Assembly (NCBI GenBank): GCA_045560765.1
Contig: JBJKZD010000009.1
Location: 310,001 to 374,000, forward strand
DNA: 64,000 nt
Reading direction: 5' to 3'
Origin: UBA9926 sp913064795
Lineage (GTDB): Bacteria > Pseudomonadota > Gammaproteobacteria > Pseudomonadales > Azotimanducaceae
The position numbers and the translations under genes are program-made. Positions within the stretch are counted from its first letter, which is position 1, and every line of letters begins with the position of its first letter. The notes under the pieces are model-generated. The model did not search any database and was not told the origin of the DNA. It saw only the letters and a list, made by a program, of their open reading frames with translations. Positions 54,787 to 63,609 of this stretch are shown here, piece after piece.

Positions 54787-54909
54787 ATGTTGCTCGTGGT
54801 TGCGTTCAAGAATTTCCAAAGGCAGGTCAAAACCGGTCCCTACCCGAACTTTTTTGAATCCTCGGAAAATCTCGAAAAGCAAATGCGAAGCGCAATGACG
54901 GCACAATGA
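54787..54909 (+). CDS. possible 40-residue small protein
   Basis: This short frame starts 27 bp after the SDR stop, with GAGGAG four bases before the ATG. It encodes a mixed, non-repetitive peptide (MLLVVAFKNFQRQVKTG at the start). I recognise no family. The position just behind the SDR and the good ribosome site make translation plausible, but a frame of this length can occur by chance. Confidence 0.3.
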   Translation: MLLVVAFKNFQRQVKTGPYPNFFESSENLEKQMRSAMTAQ

Positions 54910-55136
54910 TTGGGGATAACCTCATTGCGTTTTTAATTCGCAAATTATTGTGCCCAGCCTACAAACTTTTAAGCCCGGACGCCCATAACCTTGTTGTTGG
55001 CAACCGTTCGTCGCCATGACCCGCCGAGCGCGTCCTCACCAGAGACATCGGCGCATCTCGGTCAGCGGCCCATTTACAACCTGCTCAAGAGAACAACCCT
55101 TCTCCCAAACGCTTAAGCCTACGGCGCCCGGGATCA

Positions 55137-55149
55137 TTTAACCGTTAAA
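55137..55149. promoter_or_regulatory. short inverted repeat upstream of ybiT
   Basis: TTTAAC and GTTAAA arms flank a single C, about 90 bp upstream of the ybiT start. It could be an operator half-site pair. The spacer 54910-55239 otherwise holds nothing I recognise. Confidence 0.2.
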
Positions 55150-55239
55150 GAAATTTCATCGTAATTGGGTGCTCAAGGTTGCCTTGATGTCTGGTAAGAT
55201 GCCGCCCCAATTATCGAATCATTGTTTTAAGGAACGCTC

Positions 55240-56856
55240 TTGATCACCTGCGCGAACATCACCATGCAGTTTGACTCCAAACCACTGTTTGAAAATATCT
55301 CCGTTAAATTTGGAGAGGGGCGTCGCTATGGTCTGATCGGTGCTAATGGCAGCGGTAAATCAACGTTCATGAAAATCTTGAATGGCTCCCTCACCCCGAG
55401 TAATGGCAGCGTTTCGATTGATTCCGACCTTCGTGTAGGCGAGCTCAATCAAGACCAGTTCGCCTTTGAGGCCTTTAGCGTGGTGGATACCGTCATCATG
55501 GGTCACAAAGCCCTTTGGCAGGTTAAGCAGGAGCGCGACCGCATCTACGCGCTGCCCGAAATGTCCGAAGAGGACGGGATGAAGGTTGCCGATCTAGAGA
55601 GCGAATATGCAGAGATGGATGGTTATTCGGCGGAAAGTCGGGCCGGAGAAATATTGATTGGTGCGGGCATCGATCCTGGGCTTCACTATGGGCCCATGAG
55701 TGAAGTTGCACCGGGCTGGAAGCTCAGGGTGTTGCTGGCGCAAGCGTTATTCTCAGATCCCGATATTTTGTTATTGGATGAGCCGACCAACAACCTTGAT
55801 ATCCATACCATCCACTGGCTTGAAGATGTTCTTACGGCCCGAAGCAGCACGATGATTATTATTTCCCACGACCGGCACTTTTTAAATTCGGTCTGTACTC
55901 ATATCGCAGATATCGATTATCAATCTTTGAGTGTTTACCCCGGCAATTATGATGACTTTATGATTGCCTCTACCCAAGCGCGAGAACGAGTCAGTTCACA
56001 AAATGCCAAGAAGAAGGCGCAGATCGCGGAGCTCAAGCACTTTGTCAGCCGATTCTCAGCCAATGCTTCGAAAGCCAAACAGGCTACGTCTCGAGCCCGC
56101 CAGATCGATAAAATCGAGTTAGAAACGATCAAGCCTACCAGTCGGGTCAGCCCCTACATCCGGTTTGAACAGGAAAAGAAACTCCATCGGTTGGCGTTGA
56201 CCATCGAGGGCTTGGGGCATGGCTTCGAGGGAGACGAGCAGCTGTTTGATCGTGGCGATCTCATGCTCGAAGCCGGCAGCCGGCTCGCGATCATCGGCCA
56301 AAATGGCGTAGGCAAATCCACCTTGCTCAAGTGTTTAATGCAGGAAATTGCGCCGAACGCTGGTGAAATCAAATGGTCTGAGAACGCCTCGGTGGGCTAC
56401 TGTCCGCAAGACACCTCGGCCGTCTTCGATGATGATCGAAACTTGTTTGACTGGATGAGCCAATGGCGCAAGCCTTCCCATGATGAGCAAGCTGTACGGG
56501 CGACACTCGGCCGGATGCTGTTCTCCAACGAAGACTTTAAAAAGCCGGTGCGGGTGTGCTCGGGTGGTGAGAAGAATCGCCTGATATTTGGCAAACTCAT
56601 CATGCAGGATCACAATGTGCTTGTGCTGGACGAGCCAACGAACCATCTCGATATGGAGGCCATTGAATCGCTCAACTTGGCGCTCGAAAACTATGAAGGA
56701 ACTTTGATCTTTGTCAGTCACGATCGAGAATTTGTCTCATCTTTGGCCGACCGTATTATCGAGATTAAGGACCAAACCCTGACGGATTTCAGGGGCAGTT
56801 TTGATGAGTATCTCGATACCCAGGCCATCGAGCTTAACGCAGCAAGAATCAGTTAA
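55240..56856 (+). CDS. ybiT: ABC-F family ATPase YbiT
   Basis: This is a soluble tandem-ATPase ABC-F protein of 538 residues that acts on ribosomes rather than as a transporter. The first ATPase has Walker A GANGSGKST and Walker B LLLDEPTNNLD with the atypical signature VAPGWKLRVLLAQAL. The linker region contains RFSANASKAKQATSRARQID. The second ATPase has GQNGVGKST, VCSGGEKNRL and VLDEPTNHLD. The sequence tracks remembered E. coli YbiT closely from end to end (for example DTVIMGHKALWQVKQERDRI). The start is a TTG at 55240 with AAGGA upstream. Confidence 0.95.
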   Translation: MITCANITMQFDSKPLFENISVKFGEGRRYGLIGANGSGKSTFMKILNGSLTPSNGSVSIDSDLRVGELNQDQFAFEAFSVVDTVIMGHKALWQVKQERDRIYALPEMSEEDGMKVADLESEYAEMDGYSAESRAGEILIGAGIDPGLHYGPMSEVAPGWKLRVLLAQALFSDPDILLLDEPTNNLDIHTIHWLEDVLTARSSTMIIISHDRHFLNSVCTHIADIDYQSLSVYPGNYDDFMIASTQARERVSSQNAKKKAQIAELKHFVSRFSANASKAKQATSRARQIDKIELETIKPTSRVSPYIRFEQEKKLHRLALTIEGLGHGFEGDEQLFDRGDLMLEAGSRLAIIGQNGVGKSTLLKCLMQEIAPNAGEIKWSENASVGYCPQDTSAVFDDDRNLFDWMSQWRKPSHDEQAVRATLGRMLFSNEDFKKPVRVCSGGEKNRLIFGKLIMQDHNVLVLDEPTNHLDMEAIESLNLALENYEGTLIFVSHDREFVSSLADRIIEIKDQTLTDFRGSFDEYLDTQAIELNAARIS

Positions 56857-57112
56857 CCCCGCGCCAGCGACACCGCTACCCGCTGGAGAAACTCCTCGAA
56901 AAGCCCGACCTTGGGTCACCCATCCACTCGTGCCCTGACAGCTCCCGGCGGGCATATTTTATGGGAGTCCTAGAGCGACGCTTTGTGTAAACGGCTCCAA
57001 CGCCAAACCAGCAATTTCCATTCCTCTTTGATTTCCAACCAAGAGTAGACTTGGGTAGGATGAGTCCTCAACCCGGTCAGCCAATTCCCTCGGCTCTTCA
57101 TCAGGAATCAGA

Positions 57113-58717
57113 ATGAGTGAATCAGAAAACAATAACCATCAGGCGTCACCGATGAAGTCCTCATCCAGTTGGTATTCCCATTACGTTCTCTTTGTCTTGG
57201 TGATCGTCTATATCTTTAATTTTGTCGACCGCAATATTCTGTCGATCTTAAGCCAAGATATTCAGGCTGACCTTGGCATCACCGACGCCGAAATGGGTTT
57301 CTTGTATGGGACGGTTTTCGCTGTCTTCTATGCGGTCTTTGGTATTCCTCTGGCACGCTTCGCCGATGTTTGGGTGCGCCGTAGCTTAATTTCCATGGGC
57401 CTGATGTTCTGGAGCGCGATGACGGCGCTGTCTGGTTTCGCGCAATCATTTCCCCAGCTGGCCGCATTCCGAATTGGCGTCGGTATTGGTGAAGCCAGCG
57501 CCTCGCCCGCTGCTTTCTCGATGTTGTCAGATTATTATTCCCCCAAGGTTCGCGCCACGGTCCTCGCGATTTATTCATCCGGTGTTTATATCGGCGGCGG
57601 TATTGGCCTGTTTATTGGCGGTTTCATCATGGAAACCTGGAACGGCAATTATCCGGTAGCAGCCGAGGCCCCCCTTGGTATCAAAGGCTGGCAAGCTGCA
57701 TTCTTAGCCGTGGGTCTACCCGGTATCCTCATGGCAATCTGGGTTCGAACGCTCCGTGAGCCCAAGCGAGGACAATCTGAGAATCTCATCGCCGCCGAAC
57801 ACCCAGCACCTTGGAGTGTGCTGCGCACAGAGATGGCGACAATGTTGCCGATCTTCAATTTGTGGGGTTTAAAACGTGCGGGGGCTTCCTTGCCGATGAA
57901 CGGCCTTGCGGCGCTAACCATCGCGGCAGTCGCTCTTATGCTCATCGAAGTGACCGCCAATGTCCCGCAGTGGGTCGCATTGGGCATCGGCGTCTATGTC
58001 ACATTCACGTGGGCGCAATCACTCAAGCACCGAGACCCTGCGACCTTCAGTATGATTTTTCGGTCTCGCGGGCTTCTGTTTACGACCACTGCATTCCCAA
58101 CCATTGCCTTTGTGACTTACGGTATTGGTTTTTGGACGGCCCCACTGCTTTTAAGACTGCATGACACCTCGCCGGGGGAGGTCGGAATGTATATCGGCCT
58201 CGGGAGTGCACTCGGAGGCCTCATCGGCGTCACACTGGGCGGAATCATGGGTGATTGGGCCAAGCAAAAGCACCCCGCCGGCAGACTCCTCATTGGGTTC
58301 TTTGCAATTGCAGGAACAGCGCCCCTGGTCCTATGGATGGTCTATACCGAGTCCCTGATGTGGGCATTCGCGCTCAACTTTCTACATCATATCTTTAGCG
58401 CGGCTTGGCCCGGGATCCCCCCCACAACCGCTTCTGATCTCGTCATGCCAAGAATGCGAGCCACCGCTAGCGCCTACTATATTTTGGTGAACACCATGAT
58501 TGGACTCGCCCTTGGCCCTTATTTCATCGGCCAGCTATCCGACATCTATGTCACCACGGGTATGGACTCCGCGGCGTCATTGCAATCCGCGATTTCCACC
58601 GGGCTTTTGATTTTTATTCCATCAACCTTGCTGTTGCTCGCAGCATGGCGGTATCTGCCGGGAGATGAAGCCAGCAGACTTGAACGCGCAAAAGCCCTCG
58701 GTGAAACCGTGGACTGA
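57113..58717 (+). CDS. MFS transporter, spinster-like
   Basis: This 534-residue membrane carrier has about 12 spans. The N-terminus LVIVYIFNFVDRNILSILSQDIQADLGITDAEMGFLYG, then GIPLARFADVWVRRSLISMGL and FRIGVGIGEASASPAAFSMLSDYYSPKVRATVLAIYSSG, identifies the spinster-type MFS branch common in bacteria that degrade lipids and aromatics. A longer than usual loop sits between helices 6 and 7. AGGA precedes the ATG. The gene stands alone after ybiT. The substrate is unknown, possibly a lipid-like compound. Confidence 0.92.
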   Translation: MSESENNNHQASPMKSSSSWYSHYVLFVLVIVYIFNFVDRNILSILSQDIQADLGITDAEMGFLYGTVFAVFYAVFGIPLARFADVWVRRSLISMGLMFWSAMTALSGFAQSFPQLAAFRIGVGIGEASASPAAFSMLSDYYSPKVRATVLAIYSSGVYIGGGIGLFIGGFIMETWNGNYPVAAEAPLGIKGWQAAFLAVGLPGILMAIWVRTLREPKRGQSENLIAAEHPAPWSVLRTEMATMLPIFNLWGLKRAGASLPMNGLAALTIAAVALMLIEVTANVPQWVALGIGVYVTFTWAQSLKHRDPATFSMIFRSRGLLFTTTAFPTIAFVTYGIGFWTAPLLLRLHDTSPGEVGMYIGLGSALGGLIGVTLGGIMGDWAKQKHPAGRLLIGFFAIAGTAPLVLWMVYTESLMWAFALNFLHHIFSAAWPGIPPTTASDLVMPRMRATASAYYILVNTMIGLALGPYFIGQLSDIYVTTGMDSAASLQSAISTGLLIFIPSTLLLLAAWRYLPGDEASRLERAKALGETVD

Positions 58718-59390
58718 CCCTTTTACCCGATTTATCCGTCAGTTAACCAACATGTCGATGTATCCAACGTATCAGCTGATCCGCCTAAAGCGCCGACGGG
58801 TGCTTAGCGATCGCCGATGAAACCTGAAATGCTGTCCCAGGGGATTACCCTAAAAGCGCTGCACAAAACCAAACCCAGCAAAGGCTAGCGTCCGCGCAGC
58901 CGGGCCTCAACCCCTGCTTTGACATCCCAGGCGGCTGGATTCTCGGCACACCTGAAATTCAGTGCGATCCAAGACCAGGATTCAAACGCTAAAGTGGGGC
59001 GGGTTTATCAACACTTACCCCCAAAACACCTTCTCCGTGACCGATCTTTTGAGCAGGCGCTCCTTAAGAGCGCTATTTCGAGCGAAGGTTGTTTCAAAAG
59101 AAAGCTCTTGAGCAACAAAGCGCTCTTAATCAACAAAGCTCGTTTAATCAGCAAAGCTCGTTTAACCACCAAAGCTCATTTAACCAAAAAACTCGTTTTA
59201 AAAAGAAACCGGTTTAAGCGCCACCCCCGGTTCAGCAATGGCCTCTCCATGGGCTATTAAATCATCGAGAACCAACCATTTCTTTTTTGGAATATATTAG
59301 TCTCAAGTTATTCCATTTTCAGATCAGTTGCCTTCTGCTAATTTTCCTTCTCAATTTAGACCCGACTCAACTCCGACGGAGACAATCGCT
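58718..59390. other. long spacer, mostly non-coding
   Basis: This is 673 bp after the spinster-type carrier gene. The central part is the 18-bp repeat array at 59096-59221. A frame from 58919 to 59260 runs through the array and gives a lysine-rich repetitive product (LLINKARLISKARLTTKAHL); I treat it as a by-product of the repeat. No terminator hairpin is obvious. Confidence 0.5.
59096..59221. repeat. 18-bp tandem repeat array, about 7 degenerate copies
   Basis: The units are 59096-59113, 59114-59131, 59132-59149, 59150-59167, 59168-59185, 59186-59203 and 59204-59221. The central copies follow AACAAAGCTCGTTTAATC and the outer copies are more worn. The unit is unrelated to the other arrays in the window but has the same design: fixed period, graded divergence and a non-coding spacer. 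Confidence 0.85.
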
Positions 59391-59549
59391 ATGAACGCTG
59401 CTCAACCCGCCTTAGTGGCACAATACCCCACCATCAACGACGAACCTGAAATGAAACGCGTCGTGACATCCAGACCCCTGGAGCCGACGCTCTCAGAGTG
59501 GGACCGGGCGCGAGAAACCAGCAAAACCTGGTCGATGGAACAAGACTAG
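59391..59549 (+). CDS. possible 52-residue small protein
   Basis: This short plus-strand frame has a GGAG nine bases before the ATG. The product is hydrophilic (MNAAQPALVAQYPTINDEP at the start, RARETSKTWSMEQD at the end), with no signal peptide and no family I recognise. It stands between the repeat-bearing spacer and a convergent peptide-binding protein gene. The composition is more protein-like than the surrounding frames, but support is limited to that and the ribosome site. The following 59550-59819 holds nothing I recognise. Confidence 0.35.
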   Translation: MNAAQPALVAQYPTINDEPEMKRVVTSRPLEPTLSEWDRARETSKTWSMEQD

Positions 59550-59819
59550 CGACGAGGCGCCTGCGCGAGTAAGTTGGAACAAAGCTCGCACCACCTCGCG
59601 AGACGCTTTGGTCAAGAAATTTTCGGCAAGCCGCACTCACTCAAGACGGCCACTGAGTGAGGCAGTCATGAATAAGGCAGTGGCTGAGCAGGACTGTGAC
59701 CCGTTGCAGCGACGATCCAAAACTCTTTTAGCTCATGTCGCCTTGCGTTCGAAAGCGATGCGGACTGCGCATCCTTGGCCTAGGATGGGAATACTCCTGA
59801 CTCCCGGTCTTGCTCGCGC

Positions 59820-61433
59820 TTACTCGGGTGCAATACGTGCCCATCGAAAATCAGCGAAACCGCGCACAGGTTGCCATCGGTAACCCTCTACCCGAGGGTG
59901 AACCACCGCCGTGCCATAAGTTTCGAAAAGCGGCATCACCGTCACCTTCTGATCAAAAAAGTCATGCACCCCCTCGATGCTGTCCAAACGCGCCGAAAGG
60001 CCGGATGCGTTACGAGCGATGTAGAACAAGTCCGCCATATCGTCGCCCGCATAGAGCCCCTGGAAAACTGCACGGAAACTCGGATCGCCCAAAAAAGAAA
60101 TCTGGTCCATCGGATCGTCAACATCAACCGGCCAAGTCAGCAGCGTCATATCGGTGGTACCCTTGCGCCATTTCTCAACCATCATTTGGGTGGTTTGCGG
60201 GTCAATCGCAACGTCTAGCTGCAGAATATTCTTGAGCTGACTCTGCACGTACTCAGCCACTCGTCGGTAGAGCGTCGTATCATTGATGGTCAATGTCAGT
60301 CTCTGCAGCCGTTGTGGTTCCAGCTCCGCCCTCGCTTTCGCAAGGTAACCGCGAGCAGCCTGATAATCGGGTCGATGTTTTTGGGGCGGCCGGGCATCGA
60401 TATAACGCGTACCATCAACACTTAACCAATCGTGAAACATGGAGTCAGCGATCCGTGTCCCTGGGCTCGCGACTACGCGATTGACCAGGGTATCTTTATC
60501 AATCACCAGACTAATGGCTCGACGTAGGTTTTGATTCGCGCTCGCCAACACTTCCTGATGGCTAAACTGAATGTTAAACAAATGTCCTGAAGGAAAAGTC
60601 TTGAGTCGATATCCCAGCTGACTAGCACTCGGCGCGGTGTCCCGATCAAGGTTTGCAACAGCGATTTGACCCGATCGAAATAAATTTAATTGGGTTTTCG
60701 AATCCGCCCCAATGTAGTCAAACACGATCTCATTTAGGGCTACGGCCTCTTGGTTCCAATAGTGTTTGTTTTTTTGAATCGTTATCCGTTGCCCTCGCTC
60801 CCAACGGCTGATCAAAAAGGCACCGTTCGACAGATGACTTGTCCTGGACGTCGCATAGCCATCGCCTGCAGCTTCAAAAAAGGCCTGTTTGATCGGATAA
60901 AAAATCGAGTTCGTCATCAGTTTGAGACACCAAGCGCAGGGATGTTCAAGCTCTACCACCAAACGATCATGAGCGATCGCTCGAACGCCCAGTTCGCCTG
61001 AAGGTAGCGCACCTGAGAGGACCTTTGCCGCATTTTTTATGGGAGACGCTAAATTAGCTGAGGGAGAGGCCGTGTTGGGATTGAGCAGCGCTCGCCAAGC
61101 AAACACAAAGTCATGGGCGGTCACAGGGGTGCCGTCGCTCCACTTTGCATCAGCGCGCAATTGAAACTCGATACGATCGGGGCTCACTTTCCAGCTTTGC
61201 GCGACGCCACCCGAGAGTTGCCGGCGGCGGTCATAACGCATCAAGCCCTCATTAACATGCACCAACATCTGCGCGGTGTAGCTCACGCTTTCTGCGGTCA
61301 AGGTGTTTAACGTACGCGGCTCTTGGGTCACCGAGACAACGATGCGCTGGGCGTCGGGATCGACGCCTCGGGCTGAAACCTGGTCGATTGCAATCGCGAT
61401 CATCCAGATCACGATCACAGATAGACGCGTCAT
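59820..61433 (-). CDS. peptide-binding protein of ABC type (SBP family 5, OppA-like)
   Basis: The exported protein has 537 residues and a signal peptide (LSVIVIWMIAIAIDQVSARG). The mature part begins IVVSVTQEPRTLNTLTAE, with GLMRYDRRRQLSGGVAQSWKVSPDRIEFQLRADAKWSDGTPVTAHDFVFAWRAL, the family 5 signature. Later LKTFPSGHLFNIQF and NLRRAISLVIDKDTLV are typical. It binds oligopeptides in the periplasm. The ATG at 61433 is preferred because AAGG lies upstream and the signal peptide then starts at once. No permease or ATPase genes lie next to it, so it is an orphan or feeds a distant transporter. Confidence 0.9.
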   Translation of the reverse strand: MTRLSVIVIWMIAIAIDQVSARGVDPDAQRIVVSVTQEPRTLNTLTAESVSYTAQMLVHVNEGLMRYDRRRQLSGGVAQSWKVSPDRIEFQLRADAKWSDGTPVTAHDFVFAWRALLNPNTASPSANLASPIKNAAKVLSGALPSGELGVRAIAHDRLVVELEHPCAWCLKLMTNSIFYPIKQAFFEAAGDGYATSRTSHLSNGAFLISRWERGQRITIQKNKHYWNQEAVALNEIVFDYIGADSKTQLNLFRSGQIAVANLDRDTAPSASQLGYRLKTFPSGHLFNIQFSHQEVLASANQNLRRAISLVIDKDTLVNRVVASPGTRIADSMFHDWLSVDGTRYIDARPPQKHRPDYQAARGYLAKARAELEPQRLQRLTLTINDTTLYRRVAEYVQSQLKNILQLDVAIDPQTTQMMVEKWRKGTTDMTLLTWPVDVDDPMDQISFLGDPSFRAVFQGLYAGDDMADLFYIARNASGLSARLDSIEGVHDFFDQKVTVMPLFETYGTAVVHPRVEGYRWQPVRGFADFRWARIAPE

Positions 61434-61788
61434 TCCTACCTTAAGTCCCTGCATCAGTTCACCACCCGGCTTTGCGCATTGATGATTCGTGCGTTACTAA
61501 AATGCGCAAAGCACCCACAATCCCAGCGGCGGCGAAGGGCCCTGCCATCAGTCAAACTGAATCGCCCGATCCAAGAACCACACATTTCATCCAATCAGCG
61601 CCGCGGGAGAGGATCCGTCTTCAGCAAGGTACTGTATCACCCAAAGCCGTTCTTCGCTCAAAGTCGATCAGAGTCCATGTGCAACAATCCACCCCGGTTC
61701 AGGGGTAGATCAAAATTCATCAAAAGCACTCTATCTCAACATCAATTTATGGTTTACTCCTTATTAGAACAACGACCTGTCTCAAATC
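61434..61788. other. divergent promoter region, SBP / monooxygenase
   Basis: These 355 bp lie between divergent genes. Nothing protein-like is convincing, and no repeat or strong palindrome is seen. The A/T-rich last 60 bp (CAATTTATGGTTTACTCC) precede the monooxygenase start and probably hold its promoter; no clear ribosome site is present. Confidence 0.35.
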
Positions 61789-63609
61789 ATGACCGACTCA
61801 AATTCGACCGCTGCGCCCCTTAATTTTGACCCGGATGCTCTGCGAGAAAAGTATCGCTTCGAGCGCGATAAGCGATTAAGACCTGAGGGGAATGCCCAAT
61901 ACCATTCCATCGACGGAGAATTTTCGAACTACGTGGACGATCCTTATGTCACCGGCATCTCGGTTCGAGCCCCCCTTAATGATGAGGTCGATGTTGTCAT
62001 TATTGGCGGTGGTTTTGGGGGTCTGATTTCAGCCGCGCGCTTACTCGAGGGCGGTATTGGAAACATACGCATCATCGAGAAGGGCGGCGACTTTGGCGGA
62101 ACTTGGTACTGGAATCGTTACCCGGGTGCGGCCTGCGATACCGAATCTTATATCTACTTGCCACTTTGCGAAGAGCTCAACTTTGTCCCCAAAGAAAAGT
62201 ACACCCATGCACCGGAAATACTCCAGCACTGTCACAACATCGCGCAACACTATGACCTCTACAACCGCGCCTGCCTCCAAACTCAGGTGACGGGGATGTC
62301 CTGGGAGGAAACGCAAAAGCGATGGATCATCAAGACAGACCGGGGTGATGCGATGCAGGCCCGTTTCGTCATTATGTCGAACGGCCCGCTCAACCGACCC
62401 AAACTACCGGGCATTCCGGGGATCACTGACTTTGAAGGTCATACTTTTCACACAAGCCGATGGGACTATGATTACACCGGCGGGACCTCCGAGGGCAATC
62501 TCGATCGTTTAGCAGATCAACGTGTTGCCATCATCGGCACCGGAGCCACCGCAGTGCAATGTATTCCCCATCTCGGAGCCTCCGCTAAGTCCTTGCATGT
62601 CTTCCAGCGAACCCCCTCCTCAATTGATGTCCGGGCGAATCGACCCACGGATGCTGATTGGGCCAAGTCCTTGCCCAAAGGTTGGCAAAAAGCGCGTATG
62701 GAGAACTTTAACGCCCTGACCTCAGGCCGGATCGTTGAGGAAGATCTGGTAATGGATGGATGGACAGAAATCATCAGAAATCTGATTTCCATGGCGAATT
62801 ATCGTGGCAAAGATATTGATCCCCGGGACATTCCAAAGCTGATGGAAATGGCAGATTTTCAAAAAATGGAACAGATCAGGGCCCGGGTCGACACCCTGGT
62901 TGAAGACCCTAAAACCGCTGAGGCCCTCAAGCCCTATTATCGTCAGTTTTGCAAGCGCCCCTGTTTCCACGACAACTATTTGCAGACCTTCAACCGCCCC
63001 AACGTCACCCTGGTGGACACCCAGGGTCAGGGTGTGACGTCGATGTCGGCCAATGGAGTGACCGCGAACGGTCAGACCTATGAGGTTGATTGCGTCATCT
63101 TTGCCACCGGTTTTGAGGTCGGCACCGCTTACACCCGAAGGGCGGGATATGACTTGCAAGGGAGAGACGGAGAGCGGCTCAGTGACAAATGGGCAACGGG
63201 GCTAAAAACCCTCCACGGCCTCCACAGTCGCGGCTTCCCCAACGTCTTTTTCATGAGTACCGCCCAGGCAGGATTTACAACCAACTTTCCACATGCCATG
63301 GATGAATCAGCCCATCACATACGTTACATCATTCAACGGTGTCTTGAAGAGGGTGTTACCGCCATTGAACCTAGCCAGGTTGCTGAAGATGCCTGGGTCC
63401 AGGAAATCATTGGACTCTCACGGATCAGCGAGTCCTTTCAGGCCGACTGCACACCAGGCTATTACAACAACGAGGGTCAACCCAACCCCACCAGCACTCA
63501 AAACAGCGCTTATGGCAAAGGTCCTATCCCCTTCTTTCAGCGCATGGCGGCCTGGCGCGAAGAGGGCAGCATGGCAGGGCTCGAACGGAGTGAATCCCGG
63601 GGCTCTTAA
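61789..63609 (+). CDS. flavin-containing Baeyer-Villiger type monooxygenase (second copy)
   Basis: This FAD/NADPH monooxygenase has 606 residues and is collinear with the protein at 18602-20416. It shares the N-terminal RDKRLRPEGNAQY-type start, EKGGDFGGTWYWNRYPGA, fingerprint FEGHTFHTSRWDYDY, IIGTGATAVQCIPHL, YRQFCKRPCFHD and DCTPGYYNNEGQ. The first dinucleotide motif is IIGGGFGGLISAARL. It would convert a ketone to an ester or lactone. The two copies differ through the middle (substrate) region, so they are diverged paralogs rather than a recent duplication. A GGGCT/AGCCC hairpin spans the stop codon but has no T-tract. Confidence 0.95.
   Translation: MTDSNSTAAPLNFDPDALREKYRFERDKRLRPEGNAQYHSIDGEFSNYVDDPYVTGISVRAPLNDEVDVVIIGGGFGGLISAARLLEGGIGNIRIIEKGGDFGGTWYWNRYPGAACDTESYIYLPLCEELNFVPKEKYTHAPEILQHCHNIAQHYDLYNRACLQTQVTGMSWEETQKRWIIKTDRGDAMQARFVIMSNGPLNRPKLPGIPGITDFEGHTFHTSRWDYDYTGGTSEGNLDRLADQRVAIIGTGATAVQCIPHLGASAKSLHVFQRTPSSIDVRANRPTDADWAKSLPKGWQKARMENFNALTSGRIVEEDLVMDGWTEIIRNLISMANYRGKDIDPRDIPKLMEMADFQKMEQIRARVDTLVEDPKTAEALKPYYRQFCKRPCFHDNYLQTFNRPNVTLVDTQGQGVTSMSANGVTANGQTYEVDCVIFATGFEVGTAYTRRAGYDLQGRDGERLSDKWATGLKTLHGLHSRGFPNVFFMSTAQAGFTTNFPHAMDESAHHIRYIIQRCLEEGVTAIEPSQVAEDAWVQEIIGLSRISESFQADCTPGYYNNEGQPNPTSTQNSAYGKGPIPFFQRMAAWREEGSMAGLERSESRGS

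Noticed and set aside
58919..59260. 113-codon frame through the 18-bp repeat
   Set aside because: It stays open because the repeat period is a multiple of three. The product is low-complexity and no Shine-Dalgarno precedes it.
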